From NCBI GenBank assembly GCA_964019695.1, contig OZ026515.1, positions 77,736,678 through 77,800,677 of the forward strand: DNA of 64,000 bases, read 5' to 3'. Source of the DNA: Loripinus fragilis. Taxonomy: Eukaryota; Mollusca; Bivalvia; Lucinida; Lucinidae. Within the stretch, counting starts at the first letter, position 1. Every line of letters begins with the position of its first letter. Of the stretch, positions 13,101 to 22,100 are shown piece after piece. Both the position numbers and the translations under genes were made by a program. The notes beneath the pieces were generated by a model. That model saw only the letters and a program-made list of their open reading frames with translations. It ran no database searches and was not told the DNA's origin.

Positions 13101-16100
13101 CATATATGATAGGAATCATAAATCTTCAAGTTTGTCATAAAATTTCTAAAATCAGAGGCTGTAACATCTGTTACCTGACATAATAATTGGACGGGTAGGT
13201 CATTGTCTTTACGCAAGATATGTCTAAAATGTTTCAATTTCCTCGAGGGAACTTTGCAGACATATTCCTTTTTAAAGAACTACTAAAGCCGCATCGAATA
13301 AGAAATGTTTGCACTCTCTACATTGGGGCGTTAGTCTGAAATGCTTGTTACATGCGTTACTATATCATATAAAGAAAACGTAATTTGCAAGAATTGAGCT
13401 AAAATTGTGAAATATTTGCAGCTACTGGATAATTTACATTGTTTAGGGGTTTCAGCTGGGTCATATGAAAAAGACTCATAGATCTGCAAGTTTTCACCAA
13501 GTTTTAAAGATCAGTGAGTGTTACATATGTTACATGCTATAATGACTGTTGTCTTTAGGTAAGAGATAGTGTTTAAAAAAATGAATATATTTTACACGTT
13601 TCCCTATAATACTATTATCACTGGTGCCTAAACCATAGAAATTATATTCAGCACATGCTATCAAACCAAAATATATTTGTTACACATGTTATGAAAACAT
13701 ACTTTCACATATTATGTATTGATATGTAAAAAGCTGAAACATATAAGGACACAAATAGAGAAGACCGTTTCACATTTGAACAGGGCAGTTTATAAATAAG
13801 CCCATAGAATGTAAATATTCAAAATTAATCATCATCTGAGTCTTCTTCATACACAACGTCCATCATTGTGTCTGCTTCTGTGGCATCGTCATCATCGTAA
13901 TCATCTTCTTCTTCCTCACAAACAGTAGAATTATTGCAAAGTATATCAATTAGCTCCTGTGGCACAATTTTACCATCAGTCCACTCGAAATCAAATGAGC
14001 CATCTTCATCAACTTTCCAACCATGTCCTTCAGGGCTTGGCACATTTGGAAACTGTTCATGGGAATGACACCATATGAATGACTGATAATTGGCTCTTTT
14101 AGAATGCATTTCCAGTGATGCTCTGCAAGGAGGAAGAAGACTAAGATCAATGCCATCAAAAGCACTGAGAACCTGACCTGATGTACCTTGGTATTTTTGT
14201 GCAAATGAATCATATCTTAGCTTGTTTACACTAGTATAGCTAGGTTTTCCATACATGCGACAAACAAATTCTTCAAGGTCATCTAACAATGTATCAGAAC
14301 ATTGTTCATCTTTTCCCAAGCATTCAAAGACTTCAATGAAGTCTGAATACTTCTGAAGTGCTTTAAGTGGGGTAACTTTGCCCCTTCGCACGAAAGCGCT
14401 AACTGTATCACAACCAGTGAAACAATGCAGCGCAGGAAGAACAGAGCACAAATCAGATCCTATTACTTCAATGATTTTCTTGACATTAAGAAGCCTCCGT
14501 TTGTCACCTGTGCCAGTATCAAATAAAACAACTGGATCAAAGTTCTGAGCATATTTCAAAAGCAGAACCAGTACATCAGTGTCAGGTGATCGAACAATAA
14601 TATGGGTTGTGTCTGGTGTTGTTTCGCAAATATGATTACAATGAAGTATAATTCTGGTATCAGCCTCTTCCTGGGAAGTGGCAAGAGCATCAACTGTATT
14701 GACATCAACTGTCTCAGCATCAATGCTAGACAAATGATAACACTGCTCCGATATGGCGAAGTATATGCTTCTACCATGTAGCCTCTTTGCATATGATGCC
14801 TTCTGCCATTCATCAAACAAAAGTTTAATAAGCTGTATTTTGTTTTCATCATTTGCCATGAACCCCTTCCAGTCCTTTGGTGCTTTGGTCTTTGGGCCTG
14901 ATATCAAAAATGTCTCAGATGTTCCTCGTCGTTTGCGCTCAAATGACTTAATTGAGTTTTGTTTGTATGTATCAGTGACAAAGTCTACTCTTGATGATTT
15001 TGGCAGACGGTCTAATACCATTTCTGCTACACCTTGAAAGTTATCTGGTATAGGAGAAAGGACATAAAGTGAGGCATTACCGTCAATCACATATGCTACT
15101 GGTTCATTTGTTGGTGTAGTCATCAGCTCAACGCCAGCTTCAAGATGATGTAAAAGTTTTGCTTTTTCAGTTTTTACTGGCATACCATCAGCTGTTGCAA
15201 GCGAAAAAGGAACTGGACCAAGGGGGTAGGACAGGGTAACCTGTAGGTCTATATTGTGCTCAACAGAAAGCAGAACTAGTTGGCCGAAAATGTTGCGTTC
15301 AGCTTTAATTTGCATCATTTTATTTTGTGTACTTTTTACCTTTTTGACAACACCAACAGAGGCAAATGTTTTCAATTTCAACCGTTTCAAAGGATCATGA
15401 AATGGGACAGCCTTATCAACTAGTCTACTCTTTATAAAATTTTCCATTGCAGTTTGCCCTCTTTTTTGTGCCTCCAGTAAGTCTGTCTGGACATCTAGCG
15501 GTGCTGGTTTGCCAGATGCGAGACAAAACAGTTCATCTTTATTTTCAACTTCAAATGGATTTGTGAAATTAACTATTGCCTCTTTCATTTGACTTGTGGC
15601 TATTTCGCTGCTTTTAATTTGTGCAGGCTGAAACTCTTTGTGTACACTGAGCTCATCTGGGAATATATCTGCTAAGAATAGAGTCGCTTCTACAAGTTTT
15701 GCTCGGTAGTGTCGGGTTAGGCACCAACGATAGTAAGCTGCATAGTTTCTACTAAAGCCAATGATGCCACCTTGTGATTTGGCGTGTCTATTAATTGTCT
15801 GTTCTATTGTAATGTCAACAGCATTTCTTGATAATGGAACAGACGATCGACGGACACTGAAACCATTATCTCTCAACAAATTTTCAGCTCCAGGATGTGT
15901 TACATTTAAATTCATCATAGTCATAAGGTAGACTGGCAGATATCGTGCATAGTTTGTGTGGTCATAAGCAAATAAAATGGGACAGAGGCTGTACAATGAT
16001 GCTAAATGCAGCTGAAAGTCATTCATCTTGGTAGCTTTGATGAGGTTCAATATAAGCCATACCAAATCCATATAACCTATCCAGAATTGTGCAGTTTTTC

Positions 16101-19100
16101 CAAGATGGCCGTCTCGCAAAGACTGTTTAAATCCTTTATAACGTGCGTAGAAGGAACAAAAAGCTTCATTTTCCTTCATATTTTGGAGTGTGTCATGAGA
16201 GGGCTTCTTTGACAAAGTGAGCAGCAATTCATGTGCTTCCTGTGAAATTTGTTCATCTTGCGGAAGTGACTGCTCAAACTTTTCAATAAGCAATCTTTCT
16301 AATGCCTCTAGCGTTACCTTGTGTACACGCAATGCTCTATTAAAATGCTTCCCAGACATTACCTTGTCTAATGACCCACTTGCACATACTCCAGCCTCAA
16401 TCACAATCTCAGATAGACCACTCCCTTTCATCTTTTTCCCCAATGCACCAAATATTGAACATATTGTATGAAACACACCCATCCTAACAATGACATTTTT
16501 GAAGTCTGGCTGTTGCCATACAAGGGAATATGCTTTTTTGGCTACAGCCAAATCAAATGTCACTATGCAATATTGTTGGCCAACCTGGAGACTAGCGGCT
16601 TGCGATTGCTCAATAATGTGTTGAACTGTAGCATTTTCATTAATAGAGAAATTAATAGGGGCCATATATTCAACACGTGAACACACTTCATCAGAGCTTT
16701 GAGCTGTTTGTGAAACCCACCCTGCCCAAGATGGAACAGTTTGACATTCGAAGGTAGAACCTGTATTTCTTGAAAGTAACCAGATAAAATTTTCGCGCTC
16801 TGTTTCGCTGAAATCAATTTCTGGTTTTGTACTTTCAATATCAAAGTTCGGTCCAACTTTGGGCTTAATGAAGCATGGTTTCAGGTCTGTGGTGTCTGGT
16901 TTGATAGTTCTCTTTCTGTCTCTGGCAACAGGTGTGATTTCTGTAGTTATAGACCCAGCATCATTAGCTACATCTTGTATTACAATTCCATGCGTGGAAT
17001 GAGTTGTGCCAGTGCCAGACGGTGTCTCTTCATTCAAATCAAAATTGTCCCAGCAAAAAAGTATCACTGAGTTATTATGAAGAGAAATATTGGGGGGAAG
17101 AACTGAATCATTTGCTGAAATTGAGCTGCACATTGCTGTTTCAAGTTCCAGAGTTCTTGTGTATGATTGACAATGGCCAAACCTGTTAAGAATTGTTATA
17201 AGCTCTGCACTACCTGTCAAATGACGTACAGTCATAGACAATAGCAAATGCTTTGGCATAACCCACTGGCCATGTGTCGCAGCATAACAAATATCCTGCG
17301 CTAATGAGTCTACAAGACGTGCCGTTTTACAAGAGTTGTGCTGCTGACTTTTACCAGAGATGACAAATGACAGAAAATCTTTAAGAATTGGTGGTGGCTT
17401 GCGTTCAGCTGACAAAAGCCAGTGTTGTGAAGGAGGCCATGGCATTTCAGATGAAAGATGCTTACTTGTGTTGATGTGACGTTTTGTTATCAAAGCAGCT
17501 TCTTCCAAAAATTTCTCATCAGACGAGGCTAGTTCAAAAGCAAGTGCTATTGCTTGACCTTCATCTATTTCAGCACTATATACAAGTTCCCCTTTTGTTG
17601 TGGCTTGCCAGAAACGGAGCCTGTCACCAAAATGCTTAATTAATTTATCTTTGAGCTTGTACGTCTTGTAGTTCTCATTGTATGCTTCAGGATGGTTTTG
17701 TAACAAAAACTGCAAATACCTTTCTCGGATCATTGTAAGTCTTTCGACCATTTGAGCAGCCAATATAGTATTTTCAATATATGCAGCAATGTAAGAAAAT
17801 GCATGAGTATGAGCATCTAAAATTTGAGATGCTTCAGACGCTTTAAACGTTGGGTTTCTACTTGTCATTCTGGTGTAGTTGCGCCTGCAATGATTATGGT
17901 AATGAGCTTCTCTTGCTATAAGATCCAGGCCACGAATTTTTCTCAGCATCACTTCATCCCTCTTACTCTCAGCAGCAGCCTGTATTGAATTTGCGGCTGT
18001 CGTAGTTTCACATTTAACTAGATGGTGTTTAAATTGTTTTATTTTGATAGTATTTCTGTCACAGATCAGACATCTGTCTGGTGGGAAAAGTGGGCCACTT
18101 GAAGGTGTAAATGAAGCAGATAGCCGTGTCTGTTTGGATGAGCTAGGCTGTGGCTCTGAATCTAAAGTACATTCTAAAGAGCGTTTTCTACTTAAGAAAT
18201 AGGTATTTGTGAATCTTTGGTAGCAGCGCCTGTGCGTACCATGAACAGCTTCATCAAATACATCAGGGATATTTTGTGAAATACATGTTAGCCTATGTTT
18301 TGGATCTGACTGATCAAGCCTAAGTTTTGCAGCTTCCTTGATCTTAAAAAATCCCTGTTCTGTCAAACTGTTTATAGTCTGGCCATGCGTATCATCATAA
18401 TGTATGACACATGTTTTACTGTCAGAACTTGGCTGCTTACCTCCTCGCTTCAGCGACTTGCTTTTTTGCACTTGCAGCGCAACAGGTTTCTCCATACTTA
18501 ACAAACAAGAGGTACCATAAACAAGTTTAATCTCTTACTTAAACAATAATGAAAACAACATTAATTAGTAGAATGGAAAGAAAAAAAAACAAAAAAAAGG
18601 AAAAATATGATGGTAGATATGGCGAATATTCAATGAATGCAAATACTGGAGTTAAAACTTTACTATGACAACAATTTTTTAAGCTGGTTTCATCATTTGA
18701 AGAGTCGCAAAAATATACGTCCTCTCACTCTGATGGTCATAGAAATTATGACAAAGATAATTGGCTTAAATCACTGAGGCATACAATATGGAAAAACACA
18801 GCGCACCAGCTGAATGTACTTTAAGGTTGCGTCATACCAGGAATCTTGATCATATACGCCCCATGATGTGTTTCGGTCGCGCCAATAGGTATTCTTGGTA
18901 AATACACCTGCCTGATGAGATGAATCAGTGAATGTGTACAGTCTGATCACATCAGTTTTTATTTTGCGCTTAGTGGTCAGCAATAGATTCACTCCTTCAA
19001 ATAATCAAGAAAGACTCAGGCAAGTTTTTCGGTGGTAACTTTATAAATACCATTTCCATTTGATATAAGTGACATATGCGATATCTATGAGTAAGAATAT

Positions 19101-22100
19101 ATTGTACCCTGGTTATGAATGAAAAACAAAACAAAAACAAAAACTTAAACAGATATTTGTCTTTGATTAAAATAGCATGGTGCCTGCGCCATTTTTGGTC
19201 GATAGAAACTATACCTTGGTCTTCAAATGTCGATTTACATGTTAATGTTATATACGTTACATAATTTGAAAGCAAAACAATATTGAGTCGATAAAATTAT
19301 GTCTCTGATAACTTCTACTTAAAACATCTGGCAGATAAATGATAAAAGTATGGCTAATCAATCTCTGTTTCATTCATTACAAGAAAATACAAGAAATGTA
19401 TAGAGTTGCGTAAAATTGAAACAGTGAGTGTATTGACATGACTGTCACAAACTTTATCCCCAGTGTACAAAGTGCAAATGTCTCCAATTCATAGCAAATA
19501 GGACTTTTCTTTACGATAGACTGTCTGCCCAATTCCCTAGTATTGAAAGTTGGACTTTTTTTGGCTTGATGTGACAAACATAATTTTTGTAAGTTTTTTT
19601 TTATTTATGTAACGTATGTAACATTGGAGGAAGATGATTTTCCCCAAAAAGGCTTTTATATGTAGTAAATGCACCTAGCATGCAGACTATATGATTTATA
19701 ACAAAACTTAGGTGTTTTAATATATTCTTTCTATAGAACACACTTTTATTCAGCTTTCCTCATAATTTAATATAGACTAGTAACATATTTAACAAGCTGT
19801 TATGAGCTAACGCCCAAACCTACTGAGTGCAGACATCTCTTATTTAAAGCAACTTGGATGGTTCGTTCAGACAGGATATGTCTGTGAAGCTCACCAGGGA
19901 GAAGAGCAGGAATATGTTTTAACTTGAAGTGACAATTACAATTTTGAAAGTGTAATTTAAATTATGTAACGCAAATAACATTGTTGGAAGTCATATTTTT
20001 TCCTCAAAAATATTTTACAAATAGTAAATGTACCCAGGATGCAGGCTATATGAATGATTTTAAAAAAACATATATTTGCATGCCTTTTTTGTAAAGCTTA
20101 AACCTAAAATTTTCTTTTTTCCTAATTTGATATAGTAACATATGTAACAGGCTGTTACGGACAAACGCCCCAACGTACAGAGTGCAAACATCTCTTATTC
20201 GACGCAGCTTGAATTTCTCTTTAAGATAGGGTATGTCTGCAAAATTCCCTAGGGGGGGGGAGCGGGACCTTTTTTAGCTTGAAGTCTATTGATCACAATC
20301 TTTAATACCAAACTGTCTTTCTGGATTTTGATAATGATCTATATCGCCATATGCCGTCTGAGTTATTGCCCTTTGCTGATGAAATATGTCAATTTCTGTG
20401 ATGTACCATCTCTAAATCAAGCAATTTTGATCAGAAGTTTATCAAACTTATTCACAATGTTAACTACTTTCTCGAGTTTTAACATGGTTAGAGATCCTAC
20501 ATCACAAATAATGGCAAAATTTCAAGAACAAAGAGCAATAACTCCTGATGGGATATTGTGATATAGAAATTGAAATTTTTTAATTATTTGTGATGTAGAA
20601 TCTTAAGAACTTTCAAATCAATCTTTACGAAATTTAGACACAATGCTTAACACCAAAATGTCTTGCTCATGTTCCAAAATGATCTCTCAATCATCCCATG
20701 GCTTCAAGAGTTAGTGTCCTTTGTTCATCAAAATATGTCATTTTTTGGCTTTGTGATGTTTAATATGAGATTTTGCAACAGTGGGGGCATCTGTGTCCCC
20801 CGTATATATTTCTAGTTTCCTTTAATAGGAACTTTAAAGAAATCTTAGCTAGTTTGGCATATATGCTACTTTGTTGACCTTCTACAAAGATCGTTTGAAT
20901 TATTCTTATCCATCAATAAACATGGCTGTGATGGTCCCACCCTGTGATGTCACATGATTTACTTATTACTCTTATATAGGGAAAATAAGATATAAAATCA
21001 TATATTTTTCCTTTCATTGACCATTAAGCCCAATTCTTCAATATTTGTTATGTAGCATTGTCTAGTCATTCACTATCAAGATTGTTCAAATCATACCCCT
21101 GGGATAGCCCTGCCATATGAGTGATATAACTTACAAAGGCTCATAAAGGGTGTCTTCCTTTAATTCATTACTCCTAGAGCTTTGTGTTTGGTCTGTAGCT
21201 TCATGTTGTTGTGGTCCTTGAAGGGGGCATCAAAACTCAGAGGAGTGACGTGAGGGTCCTTTGGGCCCTCTTGACCTTGAAAACAGTATCTATAGTAAGT
21301 CTCTGTGGTTGTATAGTCTGCTTTGAGTTTAAACTGTCTAAACCTGGCCCCAAGGTTATAAAACTTTTTACATGCTCAACTCAACTGAGCACGAAATTCC
21401 ACCTGCTCATAAAAACTAAAATACCGACAAATGAAGAAGTTTCTTGCTTTAAGTCTCTCAGATGTGGTATTTATCATGCTAATAAGTGTTAAAATGCCAA
21501 CAACTGTTGGCATTTTAACATTTATGAGCAGGATAAATTTTGTACTCAGCTGAGTTGAGCTTGAAAAAAGTTTTATAACCTCAGGACCAGGTATCAAATT
21601 CTGAGGACTATAACAGTTGATAAAATATCATTATAATTCTGCTTTTTTCAGGGCTATCAAGGACCTTTCCCAACCCCTCTAGACCATCACTATGATGAGA
21701 CCCCAGCTTCTCCCTCAGACCTTGCTGAAGGTTTACCTAAGAAACGAAAGAACCTCCATATCAACCTTGCCAAGCTACAGACAGGAACATTTTCAAGCCT
21801 TTATGATGAACAGATTGCTATAGAAACAGTGCTGCCTCAGCTAATATCAGAAAAATCTGATCTTGCACTAAAGAAAAAGGTGAAGAAAAAGCCAGCAAAA
21901 CCTTCTCCAAAACCAGTAAAGGTGAAGAGTGTTAAACAGTTCTTTGGTCCAGTAGTGGAGCCTTCACCTACACCAGAAATTGAAAAACAAGAGGAGGATG
22001 AGGAAGCACCTGTTACTAAATATAGATTACGTGGCTATCAGCCTAATATAATCCTGATTGATCCTACAGCAGAGATGGTGCTAACGAGACAAGAGGCTGG

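Larger units (their letters stand above)
12512..20263 (-). mobile_element. Autonomous DNA transposon, Academ-like, with TIRs and XPG-type nuclease
   Basis: The ends are inverted copies of one another for about 150 bp. The left end reads GCTCC, a C-run, CTAGGGAATTTTGCAGACAT; the right end (20110-20263) is its reverse complement with scattered differences. Between them lies one intact 1559-codon ORF on the minus strand. Extra terminal-type blocks sit inside both ends (13240-13375 direct to the left TIR; 19440-19555 and 19775-19915 matching the right). The element lies in LRRIQ3 intron 3, antisense, inside an older repeat. A clear target-site duplication was not found: the flanks are TTT on the left and GGG on the right. 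The Academ assignment rests on the DDE-like core plus XPG nuclease and is not certain. Confidence 0.85.

Noticed and set aside
14753..17189. Several short + strand ORFs opposite the transposase
   Set aside because: They are shadows of the 1559-codon minus-strand frame, without independent signals.
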